A DNA stretch of 64,000 bases from NCBI GenBank assembly GCA_940337035.1, contig OW679202.1, forward strand, positions 19,133,200 to 19,197,199. Reading direction: 5' to 3'. The notes beneath the pieces were generated by a model. It was given only the letters and a program-made list of their open reading frames with translations. It did not search any database and was not told the DNA's origin. The position numbers were made by a program, and so were the translations under genes. The stretch is from Agriotes lineatus (taxonomy: Eukaryota > Arthropoda > Insecta > Coleoptera > Elateridae). Shown here one piece after another: positions 22,880-34,601 of this stretch; positions within the stretch are counted from its first letter, which is position 1; each line of letters starts with the position of its first letter.

Positions 22880-24618
22880 TATAGACGCGATATTAACACT
22901 TGCAAAAGCTATCTGACAAGTGTAAATGGGTTTCAATATAAAACCAAAAGAACGAACATTTTATTTGTTGTGCAGTCTAAAAATTCGGTATTAGGTTTGC
23001 GCAAGATATACAACATGAGGGTACACAATGCCTATAAATATAGTCTGCGGTCTGTAATTGATTAACTGTTATTCCTCGACAGCAAGAGTGCTTCTAGAAA
23101 TGGTCAAAATATTTCGAAGGGTTTTCACCGTGTCAGCTACAGCTTGTACATTAGATATAAACGCGATATTAACATTTGCAAAAGCTATTGGACGTTTGAA
23201 TGGGTTTGAATATAAAACCAAAAGAACGAAAGTTGTATTTGTTGTGTAGTCTAAAAATTCGCTATTAGGTTTGCGCAAGATATACAACATGAGAGTACAT
23301 AATGCCTCAAATATAGTCAGCGGTCTATAATTGATTAACTGTTGTTCCTCGACAGGAAGAGTGCTTCTATAAATGCTCAAAATATTTCGAAGGGGTCTCG
23401 CACTGTCACCTACAGCTTGCACATTTGATATAAACGCGATATTAACACTTGCAAAAGCTAGTTGACATGTTTGAATGGGTTCGAATATAAAACCAAAAAA
23501 CGAAAATTGTATTTGTGGTGTAGTCTAAAAATTCGTTATTAGGTTTGCACAAGATATACAACATGAGAGTACACAATGCTTATAAATACAGTCAGCAGTC
23601 TATAATTAATTAACTCTTGTTTCTCGACATGAAGAGTGCTTCTAGAAATGTACAAATTACTTCGAAGGGGTCTCACAGTATCACCTACAGCTTGCACGTT
23701 AGATATAACCGCGATATTAACACTTGCAAAAGCTATTTGACACGTTTGAATGGTTTTCAATATAAAACCAAAAGAACGAAAATTGTATTTGTTGTGTAGT
23801 CTAAAAAGTCGTTATTAGGTTTGCGCAAGATATACAACATGAGAGTACACAATGCCTATGAATATAGTCAACGGTCTATAATTGATTAACTGCTGTTCCT
23901 TGAAAGGAGGAGTGCTTCTATAAATGCTCAAAATATTTTGAACGGGTCTCGCACTGCCACCTACAGCTTGCACATTAGATATAAACGCGATATTAACATT
24001 TGCAAAAGCTATTTGACACGTTTGAATAGGTTTGAATATAAAACCAAAAGAACGAAAATTGTATTTGTGGTGTAGTCTAATAATTCGGTATTAAGTTTGT
24101 GCAAGATATACAACTGGAGAGTGTACAATGCCTGTAGATACAGACAGCCATCTATAATTGATTAACTGTTGTTCCTCGACAAGAAGAGTGCTTCTAAAAT
24201 TCTCAAAATATTTGGAATGGCTTTCGCAGAGTCACCTACAGCTTGCAAATTAAATATAAACGCGATATTAACACTTGCAAAGGCTATCTGACATGTTTGA
24301 ATTGGTTCGAACATGAAACCAAAAGAACGAAAATTGTATTTGTTGTGTAGTTTAAAACTTCGTTATTAGGTTTGCACAAGATATACAACATGGGAGTGCA
24401 GAATGCCTCTATATATAGTCAACAGTCTATAATTGATTAACCGTTGTATCTCGACAAGAAGAGTGCTTCTAAAACTGCTCAAAATATTTCCAAGAGCTCT
24501 CGCAGTCAGCTACAGCTTGCAAATTAGATATAAACGGGATGTAAACACTTGCAAAAGCTATCTGACACGTTTGAATTAGTTTGAACACAAAACCAAAAGA
24601 ACGAAAATTCTATTTGTT
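22880..24618. repeat. Satellite array of ~275-bp monomers, six full copies plus one partial
   Basis: The word CGCGATATTAACA.TTGCAAA starts at 22886, 23162, 23435, 23710, 23986, 24261 and 24535 (with one base change). The steps are 276, 273, 275, 276, 275 and 274 bp. Monomers also share AAACCAAAAGAACGAAAATT and TTGCGCAAGATATACAACAT-type blocks and differ by scattered substitutions and small indels. The period is not a multiple of three. The ORFs that run across monomers on either strand are therefore by-products and not genes. Confidence 0.9.
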
Positions 24619-24639
24619 TTTTTCATTTTTTTTATTTAA

Positions 24640-24870
24640 TAGTTTAGGACTGTAAAAAAAAATATGGGAAATGGGTACGGACAACAAGATCCAAAAGTAC
24701 GTGGAACAAGGAAATAGGGAAGATATTTGAAAGAAGAGGAGTAACTTGGTCGAATGCAAAAGAGATGGCCATGGACAGGAAGCTATGGAAACAATTTTGT
24801 GAAGATCAACACTAAGAGCAGCACCCCTCGACACCGAAAGGTAGAAGAGGACCGGATTATATATGTATGT
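24640..24870 (+). pseudogene. 3'-terminal fragment of an RTE-type element
   Basis: An open stretch encodes GKIFERRGVTWSNAKEMA followed by MDRKLWKQFCED, the usual C-terminal end of RTE-type polyproteins. After a stop come a short downstream segment and an ATGTATGTATGTAA tail. It lies directly after the satellite array and on the opposite strand to the RTE fragment on the other side of the array. Confidence 0.6.
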
Positions 24871-25079
24871 ATGTAAATTTATAAGTATAACGTTCTGTTT
24901 ATTTTTGTCTTTTTGATAAAGTTTATTTCTTCTCCCGACGGATAGATTTTTTTTCGAATGGAGAACTTACATCGTTCCTAAATTAATTAATTTTTTTCAT
25001 CATACCATGCTTTAAAAATGTATCATTACGAACAATGACATATTTCTAGAAATATTTATAAATATGAAAATTAGCTTAC

Positions 25080-25790
25080 TTTATTTTTGTTTAGGTACAG
25101 ATGAATATCCTGAAGTGGCGTCGCGAGATGCCTATATAGCCGAGCCAAGACCATATGCTCAGAGGAAGAAGACCTTAAACGGAAAATTGAGATTATCAGA
25201 TCAACGCTGCCAGCTAATGCTTATCCAAAAAGAACTCTAAAAACCAAGCGCAAAAGAGATGGATAGAAATACAATACCGGCAGAGGATGAGTAAACGGAT
25301 TCGATAACCACGGCCGTAATACCATACATCCGAGAAATTTCTGACAAACTGATAAGAGTCGGAAACAGATTTAACATAAGAACTGCCTTCAAGTCCACAA
25401 CAACTCTGAGAGACATGCTGGCTGCTGGCGCATACCAAGCCTCAGAACAAAGATCAGAGTTCAAAGAACTGTATCTACAGCGTACCGGGCGAGTGTTGAA
25501 GACAATACATAGGGGAAACAAAACGACCCTTACGAGTGAGATTATCGGAACATCGCAAAGATATTAGAAAGGGTGAAATACTCAAATCCAAGATAGGAGA
25601 ACACGTCTGGAACGAAGACCACCACATACAAAGGGATAACGCATCAATTGTAGCTAAAGAGGAAAACAGGTTCGGTAGGAAGCTGAAAGATGGGCAGCTA
25701 ATTACAAAAATAGTCTACTGGGTATACTGCGGTAACATATATCGTGTGTTCCAAAAAACCCATTTAGGGTAGGCGTTGGAAAGAAAGATA
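25080..25790 (+). mobile_element. Penelope-like retroelement, 3' fragment with GIY-YIG endonuclease
   Basis: Decayed frames on the plus strand read RAKTICSEEEDLKRKIEIIR, then VIPYIREISDKLIR and NIRTAFKSTTTLRDML, which are the conserved C-terminal RT linker of Penelope elements. They are followed by YIGETKRPLRVRLSEHRKD and KIGEHVWNEDHHI, the GIY-YIG endonuclease. Several frameshifts and stops are needed to join the parts. The catalytic RT core is missing. No terminal repeats were found at this copy. Confidence 0.75.
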
Positions 25791-26542
25791 GAAAATCTAG
25801 TCATATTTTAACTTAAGTCTCTAGGTGAATGTCAGATTGCAATTTGTTTATGAACACATCTGTCACTGGAACAGGTAAAAGTTTACACTGTATTAAGTTT
25901 AATTGTATCAAGCAAAAAGACAAATAATATGGCATGTACACAACAACAGCGAGTGTTAATAATCACAAAGGTCAATAATAATTATTGGTTTTGTTAAGTG
26001 TTTTGTATATTTTTAGGAAACTAATTCAAGGTCAAGATGTAATTTAGTTCTCTCTGACTTGGTTGGTAGTTCATTTACATCAACGGGTATATCTCAAGTT
26101 ACGTCAAACTTCAATTTGATGACAGCATGCTGCGAATGAGTTTTTTTTTCAACACACGATATATTGCACTGGCTACCCTTTGTAGTGCCTTTAAATGTGC
26201 AAAACTTTCAAATATAGATGTTAATTAGGTATTTTGAATTACAAATTGCCCTCTTTGAATGATAATATCAATAATTTCTTTTTATGATAGCACCTGAAAC
26301 TCTTACAGGGGAGGGATATTTCATCTAGTTAACTTGTTCTGAAAAACTGATCTTCCAATATTTTAAAAAATGTCATTCAAATCAAACGTCGCTTCTGATG
26401 TCAACCAAATGTCAAAAACAGTTTTTAAATTTTAATGACAAATGCCCAATCCTTAGAATGGTACATTATAATATTTAATTATACAGTAAGTTCTTATTTG
26501 TTAATCAATTTCAACTTATTAATGTCTTTATTTACTTTATAG

Positions 26543-26785
26543 TTAGTATACTCTAAGAAAACACCCACCTTATATCGTTCTTACACAACCTCCAAGGCAG
26601 CAACCTATTTGAAGTCAGCAGCTCTACCCCTTTTATCTTCCTGCTGCAATGCACCTCTCTCCAACAGACAGCTAGCTCTTACTCCCCTACAGCAACAAAT
26701 CTCAAACGTCCGTCAGCTTTCAGCAAAAACTAGACCTCAATCTGCCACAGTATACTGCTACCTGGAACGCTCCTTCTCTCGATGA
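26543..26785 (+). CDS. Candidate exon with mitochondrial-presequence-like composition
   Basis: A pyrimidine-rich acceptor (TTTACTTTATAG, ending at 26542) precedes 80 open codons that stop at TGA 26783-26785. The sequence is rich in Ser, Ala, Leu, Arg and Lys and almost free of acidic residues (KAATYLKSAALPLLSSCC, NVRQLSAKTRPQSATVYC), as in mitochondrial targeting peptides. GC content is higher than in the flanks. No start codon lies inside, so it would be an internal or terminal exon or a relic. I do not recognise the protein. Confidence 0.3.
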   Translation, partial: LVYSKKTPTLYRSYTTSKAATYLKSAALPLLSSCCNAPLSNRQLALTPLQQQISNVRQLSAKTRPQSATVYCYLERSFSR

Positions 26786-28090
26786 TGACCTCCTTGGAAG
26801 TTTCACTCAACAACACATATCTTGATGTAATCCTATTTTACTTCCGTCACATGTCAACTGTAATATTCAAAATAACGCTGACCCAGTATGCCTCTCTAGT
26901 ATTTTACTTGTATGTTGCAATTCTTCTATCCATTAGTTTCGTTGATTATTTTCCAGTAATCTTCTTTAGTTAATGCTTCTTATTATGCTTGTTCGTTTCA
27001 AATTTCATTTTTATACCACCACGCAAATTTTGTTAATGTCCCCTATTTATCCATAACCATAAATAGAAATAAACAGGGTTATCTTCCATAATTTTAATGA
27101 TACCAAATTATTTAATACATGTTTTCAATTTGTTATTTTTGTTTCCCCATATCATTGTTGATGCCTTCTTGTCTATATTCTTATTTGATATTCACCTACT
27201 TAATTCTACCGTTATTAGAATTTTGCACTTGTCATTGATTCTTAAACCGTATTTTTAGTATTTTATTTATTTTTAATCCACCTGTAACCTTCCAATAGCT
27301 ATATTTATGCTATATAATATGCCTTATCTAGGATTTATTCAGGGTACTATTTAAACATCATCAACTAATGCAATGGGTTGATATGGGTTGTAATAACATC
27401 CCAATCTCTTTAACAAATTTTTATTTAAACCACGAACATAATGTAGTCGTATCATAACAATATATATTGTGATGAAATGTTGAAATAGCTCCACTAACAA
27501 TTACCTGCTTGTAATGAATTGCCTGACTGCAAAGGCTATTTTTAATTTAGAAAATTAATATAAGTTAAAATTTAGGGCAAATCCATATACACAATTCTCA
27601 GATTATATTTTTATACTGCACTCACTTTTTGCCTGTCATTAATTTAAAGCTAGTTAAAATAAAATGTATTGATTACTGTTCAAAATAAATGGTTAAATTC
27701 TCCTCTTTCTATTTTATCTAACTGCAATATTTATTAAGCTAGCTCTCGGCGAACACAAAAACTGTTTATCTCAGGTTGAGTTCTGAAATTCACTATATTC
27801 TCAAATTTTAGGTTATTTGTTCTTAGTAGATAATTCACCACCTAGTAAATTGACAGATAAACACAAAATGGTTTGTACGTACAGCGTGTATTTGAAAGTT
27901 TAAAATCGTGAAATAATGTGAGAAAGCGTCAGATAAATAATTGGATTATTCCCGCTTGACAACAATTAAAACATCGCCTACATTATTAGCATAACGTAGA
28001 CCCTAACCTTGGTTATTCTCAGGATTACGTAGAACCCACGCTAACTTACATTTGTTTATGATGCTCGATTCTGCCCAATTTCGCAAAATT
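26786..28090. other. Intergenic AT-rich stretch
   Basis: No supported gene or element. ORFs here are short and of random composition. Confidence 0.4.
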
Positions 28091-28560
28091 TGATGACGTC
28101 TTGCTGTTTATGAAAATTACGGCGTAGCAGAACCCTTGGAAAAACGCTATGCCTCTTCAGTGAGGTTCAATCTCAAATTTACATAGCTTTCTGAACGGCA
28201 ACTCTTAAAATTACAGATGGATCCTAACTCGTGAAGTTCGCTTCGATGCTGCTCGCATATGACGCTCCCGGTTTTTTGCCTCTGGCTCTGCTGGAGTCGC
28301 TCCCCTTGGTGCAGATGTTGAAAGCGACGTTCTTGCAGACCCCGTTGACGACCTTGATCGCTGACCTCTGGGTTCCGCTGCTAATTTTGGTCGAAGTCGA
28401 AGATCGTAAAGTCTAGCTGATCGGCTGCCGATGTCCACTCGAGGATGATATTGGAAAATTGAATTTTTTTGTTGCGGAACTGTCCACAAACGATAGTACA
28501 ACTGCTCGGACACTTAGGCAATAAAATGAACCACTTGTTATCTTGGTAATACACTTTTAT
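28090..28560 (-). other. GC-richer unresolved segment
   Basis: The segment is clearly richer in GC than its flanks. On the minus strand two frames stay open for about 80-100 codons (28513-28211 and 28626-28381). One reads ILEWTSAADQLDFTIFDFDQ and then, past a stop, a Gln/Arg-rich stretch. This looks like a decayed retroelement or gene piece, perhaps from an LTR element, but I cannot assign it. Confidence 0.25.
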
Positions 28561-29353
28561 TATTATAAAAACATTAACTAAAAATGAAGCACAAATTCGA
28601 CAAAACACATTAATTTCTATTTTCAATTGTTCTCTCTTAATAACAAAAAAGCATCAGGTTTCTATGATACGGTATTCTTCTACTATTAATTGGAAATTAG
28701 TTTTGATAATATTAACCACAAATAAAATAAAGTTTGATTACACAAATTAAAAATCTAACATTTTCTTAAATCTAAAATATTGTCTTTTGTTTATAACTAG
28801 TATGGTTCTTTAGCGTTGCACTCACAAACTTTTTTAATTTCACTGCTCTGCTCTTTTGCGCTTTGTTTGTAATACACTGGTATCCGAGTCCACTTTTCAC
28901 GTCGCTTGCTTCTCTTCTGTTGCCTACATTCCGGATTGCTCTTTGCAATTTTCCAGATTATCCTTATCTTTAATTACCCTTCAGATTGCTCACAATTTTC
29001 ACAGTCCTTTGCTTTAATTGATAACTACGCTCATTTATATGTACATAACAACCTTTTGTGTCAATTACCTTCATTTGGTCTGCTTTTACATATTCACAAA
29101 CCTATCATTTTAATTATATTACTTTATTCAAAAGCCAAATTCAAACCCTCTGAAATATGCTTTGCTTTTGCGTACCTTTATCCCACTAATTACTTTTTCT
29201 CGCATCTCACTACCAATGCATGTAATACTTTAATTATTGTTTAAATTTGCAATTATATAAAATATCCTAACTCTGTGCTTTATTGATTTGGTTAAACATT
29301 TTGCACTGCAAACAGATCCAAATTGTGGGCTTCATACCATTTCAATATATATA

Positions 29354-29385
29354 CAGGGTGTCCCAAAAATAATGGGACACCGATT
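29354..29385. mobile_element. One end of a CAGGGTGTCCC-type element with hairpin
   Basis: TA|CAGGGTGTCCCAAAAATA is the terminal type used by several elements here. GGTGTCCCA at 29358 pairs with TGGGACACC at 29374. The second end was not found. Confidence 0.4.
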
Positions 29386-29679
29386 ATTCATAGATTCCTT
29401 ACGTTATAATAAATCGATTAAACCTAATATACCTTAGTACAAAGTCTCTTCAGTAAGAAGTTATAGGGCCTTGAAGTTCAATTTTTAATTTTTTATTTTT
29501 TTGGTAATTTCCGCAAATGTAGAGATGTCGATTTGAATTTTGCTATACATACTTACTATTATGTAGTGCACTAATAGGAACAATTTCATAAACTAGACTT
29601 GACTGTAAGGGCACTTTACCTATCTTTCAAACCTTTTTTTAGCTCTAACTTTGTTATCTCTAACATTTTCTAAAATTGA

Positions 29680-29995
29680 ACAATGACGCACATTGTTTGA
29701 AAAATCTGCGCGATTGCAAAAATAATTGGACAATGAAGTCTTTGTTGTCTGGAGGAATTTTTGCTGGCCTCCATTATCAGATAAACAGGATGTTATTGTC
29801 TAGAGATTTAAACCTGTCCAGCCTTGTATGAAAATGTGCAAAGCTGGTAAAAATTGAACAATGAAGTCGTTGTTTTGTAAATTTGCACAGCTGCTAAATT
29901 GAATGGAGCCTTTGTTTGAGAAACCTGCAAGGTTGCTAAAAAAATGAACCGGATTAATTGTATGAAGCCATTGTGGCCTCATAGTATATATCGAA
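29680..29995. repeat. Degenerate ~50-bp repeats upstream of the Cys-His-Asp ORF
   Basis: About five decayed units share the pattern TTGAA(C/T)AATG or TTGAATGGA, then CTTTGTTTG, then a run of A and CTGCAA..TTGCTAAA. A related unit returns on the far side of the ORF near 30830-30925 (CTGCACAACTGCCAAATTGA, ATGGACTCTTTGTTTGG). They are too diverged to give exact boundaries. Confidence 0.45.
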
Positions 29996-30026
29996 ATTCA
30001 ACCAAATATGTCTCAGTATCGTCATC

Positions 30027-30389
30027 ATGGTGTCTATACAATGTCTGATTTGTGATGTTATATCCCAAGAGTTCATAAGTGAAAATATGTACGGGGTGTG
30101 TTTACCGGCAAGTTTGATGTTATTCGAACATCTACTAAAATTCAAACCTTTAAAACCAGAACTAAAATGTGGTACTATGGCTTATGACGGTGCAAGACCT
30201 ACATTTCACGTATGGATTGAGGTCGATAACAAAATCTACGATTCATCACATAAGATTATTCAAGCGCATATTAGTGGTAAAATACATTTTAATAAATTCC
30301 GCTACGATTCCGACGTACTACTCTTTGATAATGACGACCAGAGGATGTTACAAATGTGCATAGACGTAATGAAAACTAAAAGTGTTTGA
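30027..30389 (+). CDS. Small intronless protein with Cys-His-Asp order of transglutaminase-like enzymes
   Basis: This is a 120-codon ORF with a good start context (TCATCATGG). Cys25 sits at the start of a predicted helix (GVCLPASLMLFEHLL). His61 lies in a strand-like HVWIEV, and Asp72 in KIYDSS. This nucleophile-His-Asp order and spacing is what transglutaminase/NlpC-like cysteine hydrolases show, where the product of the last strand-turn is typically HxW...D. The rest is helix then a Phe/Tyr-rich tail ending MKTKSV. I do not recognise a named family, so the enzyme fold is inference from motif order. Decayed ~50-bp repeats flank it on both sides, and AATAAA follows at 30476. It could be a small host gene, a mobile-element cargo gene or a captured gene. 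Confidence 0.5.
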   Translation: MVSIQCLICDVISQEFISENMYGVCLPASLMLFEHLLKFKPLKPELKCGTMAYDGARPTFHVWIEVDNKIYDSSHKIIQAHISGKIHFNKFRYDSDVLLFDNDDQRMLQMCIDVMKTKSV

Positions 30390-30475
30390 AGAGGCGCCTG
30401 CTATGCTAAAGACGATTAGAAATAGGATTAATGGTAGAGTGAACAAATATTTTAGAAATACCATATGATGTATAT

Positions 30476-30481
30476 AATAAA
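30476..30481 (+). promoter_or_regulatory. Candidate polyadenylation signal
   Basis: AATAAA lies 87 bases after the stop of the 120-codon ORF and is followed about 30 bases later by a T-rich stretch. This supports a short transcript. Confidence 0.4.
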
Positions 30482-30925
30482 GACATTTATGAAATATCCT
30501 GTGTTTTATTTGTTGAAAACTTGTCTGAGGCTCGGGGGGTGAGGCACGAGTCACTGGGATATGGTGGCTGATAGACTCTCGCATATTTTGATAGTTATTA
30601 ACCGTCTTGGGTATCAACTTAACAATTTTTTCACATTCCATCTCAGAAGTTGTGTTTATCAAGTATTGAATATACATTTTGCTCGTATTTGCTTGCGACT
30701 GGATTGTAGCAGCGTTTTTGAGTTTTTGCCACGACACTCAGGAGCGATGAAAGAATCGTGTGTGTACCACCCAGCATTTTTCAGTTTATCCGATTCAGCC
30801 ACTTCCGCATGCCAATCTCACAAAACATATTTGAAAATCTGCACAACTGCCAAATTGAATGGACTCTTTGTTTGGAAATTTTTGCTGATGCAGTTAATAG
30901 GCCTCATTAGTCTGCAACTTCGGCA

Positions 30926-31504
30926 TACCAATCTCGCAAAAGCAAACACCTTCTTTGTTCTTGTGTTAGCACCTTGGCTTTGAGAATGTTATTGTAGTAT
31001 ATTTACGAAATCCGGCGCCACAGCACTATATGTTTTAACTACATTTTTATTAAGCATTCAATAACTTCAAAACTAAAAAGCAGCTTAAAATATTGTTCCT
31101 AAAGGGTGTGGTGGTTTAGTTTTATCATTGGAATTTCGATTTCTTACAACGGTGTTTGTAAATCATTCGTAAATTGTCCAGTTTTTTGTTGCAACAAGCA
31201 TAATTGTAGCAGAGATATCTGACGAATAGAAGACTATAGAAGATATAAACAGAAAGTAATATTAATCTAAAATTGAATTAACTAAAATTAAGTATTTATC
31301 AAATATTATTAACAAAGTTGTTAAACGTATGATACAGGCAGTTATTAATTACTTAATAAATACAATTGTTCTATATCCGGTATTCATGGTTTATGTCTTA
31401 ATCTGATTTTAATAGTCGATTAGAGTCGAATAACTAAGGTTATTACAATGCTAAAGACTGTACGCAAAAGGTAAGATTAAAATCAAAAATTTTAAAATAA
31501 AACC
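30926..31504. other. Intergenic, nothing recognised
   Basis: No supported ORF or element. Confidence 0.4.
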
Positions 31505-32224
31505 CAGACACAAGTTCTTGATGTCAGAACACTAACATCGGACGTTGGTAACGATCATAAGTTATTATTGGGGAAATTTCGATTACAAATTCCGAAACAG
31601 AAGAAAAAAGAACAACTATATGAAGAGGTGATTAAAAAAGAGCTACTAGAAGACGAAAGAACAAGAATGTTATATCAAAGATTAGAGGACAAAATAGCAA
31701 AGGACAGGGTACAAGTTCAAACCGACATAGACAATGTATGGCTCAGATTAAAAGCCAACATAATAGAATCCGCAAAAGAATCCCTGGGAACCAAGAAAAT
31801 TGATAGAAACAATAAAAACAGAAAAACACCATGGTTCTGGGATGAAGTAAAGATGCTAGTAAATGCAAAAAAAGAAGCATATCTAGCGTACAAAACGGAG
31901 CAAACTATTGAGAAGTTTGAAAGCTATAAAAGAATTCGGAATCAAGTAAATGCTAAAATAAGATGTATCAAACAAAATTTCTGGAAAGCATATACAAAAG
32001 ACATATAACATGACTTTTATGGGTCTCAAAAGAAAATATGGAGATTAATCCGAAATCACAAACAGAACACTAAGGAGTACATCGAGGTTAATCAAAAAAT
32101 CAGCGAGGAAGAATGGATTACCTATTTTACAACTCTATATCACGAAGACATCACACAGAAGACAGAAGAGTAAATAAACTTAAATATAGTGCTACAGGCT
32201 GAGGAAGAAGAAATACTGGAGGCC
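31505..32224 (+). pseudogene. RTE-type retrotransposon, left part of an interrupted copy
   Basis: The open frame starts with the last piece of the endonuclease (VGNDHKLLLGKFRLQIP, with the conserved D-H pair). It continues through the linker between endonuclease and RT (RKTPWFWDEVKMLVNAKKEA). After one TAA (32006) it reads KKIWRLIRNHK and EEEEILEAI, which is the start of the RT. There it is broken at 32225 by the (AAT)n tail of the minus-strand CR1-group element. The element resumes near 36156. The 5' part is missing. Confidence 0.7.
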
Positions 32225-32455
32225 ATTTTAATAATAATAATAGTCTTTATTTCTTATTTAAAGAAATCTCAAGGCAAGGTTCAGCAAAGCTGTTTTTACA
32301 CCTAACCTTGATTACAATATTGACTATACAGGCCAAAACAAAAAAAAATATTTATGTATATTATACAAAGAAGTGAAGTTGGGTGATAATGAAGTTCAAA
32401 GTAACTTTACAAAAACTAAAAATTAGACAGTGAATACAGAGACCAGGGTTGCTTC

Positions 32456-34525
32456 TTATACCTGCGAGGTTAGCAGTGATTCCTTATAATGTTTTTTAAA
32501 TGTTATAAAACTCATAGATCTACAGTCCGGTTTTAATTTATTAAGAACAGCAGTAATTTGGTATGTGAAAGACGATTTAAATTTTTCCGATTTATGTTTG
32601 GGAATTGTCAATAAGCTTTTTCGACGAATATTAATATTGTGGACATCAGACCTAAAAGTAATTTTGTTATACAGGAATTTTGGGCATCTATTTGTTATTA
32701 TCTTGTAAAACATACAAGCAGAATGGTGCAAACGTCTATTATGTGTATTTAGCCAGCCTGTTTCCTTTAGTTTATGTGACATTCCGTCATACTTTTTCAC
32801 ACCAAAGATGTAACGAAGGCAGGATCTCTGGACCTGTTGTAGTCTATTTTTGTCTATTACGTTTAAACAAAGTCCATATATTACATTGCCATAATTAAGA
32901 TGAGAAAGTACAAGAGTCGCGCACAATAAGGTTTTGATTTTTGTAGACAAATTGTGCCTATACGGATATAAACTTTTTAAGTTACTGTAAGACGACTTTT
33001 TTAAAATTTGTACAACCTGATACGTAAATTGTAAATCATTATCTATTGTTAATCCTAAGTTTTTTACCACGTGAACAAGAGCAACCGGCTGGTTATTAAC
33101 ATTGATATTGATATTTTGTAAAACAGAATTTCTAAGTTTTCTTGGTCAAAATAGTATGGCAGTGGTTTTCGAGGAATTAATGACTGTGAATGATATTCAG
33201 ATTGTTCTACAACGTTTTTGATATCTTGGTTAATACGTGAACAAGCTAATGCTACATCACTAGCATTAAATGATAGATATATTTGAGTATCATCTGCGTA
33301 TTGATGTGAATGACAAAATTCTAAGGTTTTGACAAAGTTTGACGTATAAATGGTATAGGGTAGTGGTCCTAATATCGAGCCCTGTGGCACGCCTGACTCC
33401 AACATTAACGCACTTGAGGTGGTATTAGCTATTTTAACAATTTGCTTCCTATTCGTTACATAGTTTTTAAATAACATAATTGGGATATCATCAAACCCAA
33501 TATATTTAAGCATTAATCAGTATCTCGTGATTCAACGTATCAAACGCTTTACTAAAATCTATCTAATAAAACAAGCATTGTTAATCTGTTTTGTCAGTTT
33601 CTCTAAAAATATCGTCACTAATATTGAGAAGAGCAGAACTACAGCTGTATGCCGGCCTAAAGCCTGCTGCGTAACAGGAAGTATATTGTGCTGATTAATA
33701 TAATTTATGATTTGACTGTCAATAACCTTCTCCAATATTTTTTTAAAGTACCGGCAAGATGCTGATTGGTCGAAGATGTTTGAGTTCCTGAGAATTATTA
33801 ATTTTTGGCAGGAGTGTTACTACTGCTAATTTCCAGTCCTCCGGAAAGGTTCCTTCTATTAGACAGCAATTTACTATATGGCGTATGTACGGTAAAATGT
33901 GAGGTACACAACGCTTTATCATATCAATATTAATACTATCAATGGCAGCAGCATTTGTTTTAATTGTGGTAATAATTTGTAGAATGGTTTCTTCAGTAAC
34001 TTCTTTAAAGTTAAAGGTAGTATTTGGATCACGCATTCCATTATTATTGTAAAAGTTTGTAGTGCCGCTAATATACTTAGTTGCCCTTAGAATAGAATTA
34101 ATTAAAAAAATTGTTAATCTTGTTGGGATCCCTTAATGATAATGGTATTTCAGTTTTTGATTTAGTATGTATATTATATTTAGCTAGTTTTTTCCACAAA
34201 GTTATACTATTAACGGTTTCCATTTCGCGTTCAAAAAATGCTTTTTTTCAGCTCTTACTGCTTGCGTTGTATAATTACGTAGTTCTTTATAGTAGTTCCA
34301 ATGAGATTCTTTTTTACTTTTTTAAATTTTTTTCAAAGCTTTATCCCTCAGGTTCATCATCAACTTAATATTTTCAGTGAGCCAGGGCACACATGGCTTA
34401 GTGAATCTAGAAACTGTATATGGCGCGTGTTTATTAAAGAGTTGATTTATCATCGATGTTAGATAATTAACTTTTTCGTTAATATCGCCCACATAAAACA
34501 TATCAAAGAAAGGTATTGACATCAA
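32456..34525 (-). pseudogene. Reverse transcriptase region of the CR1-group element
   Basis: Read from high to low coordinates, the parts are a linker (HAPYTVSRFTKPCVPWL), then RT block 1-2 (EGTFPEDWKLAVVTLLPK, LRPISILPVL). A damaged motif A region follows (TFDTLNHE-like, near 33540). Then come SGVPQGSILGPLPYTIYTSN and HQYADDTQIYLSF (catalytic YADD), followed by the C-terminal 204-codon frame with YPYRHNLSTKIKTLL and CLRYIFGVKKYDGMSHKLKE. At least four frame changes or stops separate the pieces, so no polymerase can be made. The QYADDTQIY signature and the C-terminal style match CR1-group elements and resemble the related copy at 51478-52430. Confidence 0.75.
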
Positions 34526-34601
34526 ATCTGATATAAAACTGTCCTAGTCAAAATACTTGAAAGAACAATACATTTTATACTGGCTGTTTGATACCCTGAT
34601 A

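Noticed and set aside
22520..23065. 181-codon plus-strand ORF
   Set aside because: It runs from the antisense of an RTE fragment into the satellite array. Its composition is Cys/Phe/Tyr-rich noise.
23069..23422. 117-codon minus-strand ORF with internal repetition
   Set aside because: It lies wholly inside the 275-bp satellite and repeats only because the monomers repeat. The period is not a multiple of three.
22880..24618. CRISPR-like array
   Set aside because: Repeats are about 275 bp and contiguous with no short unique spacers, and the genome is eukaryotic.
30348..30983. ORFs of 129 (minus) and 140 (plus) codons downstream of the Cys-His-Asp ORF
   Set aside because: They overlap each other on opposite strands, show no motif, and have the composition of translated AT-rich DNA.
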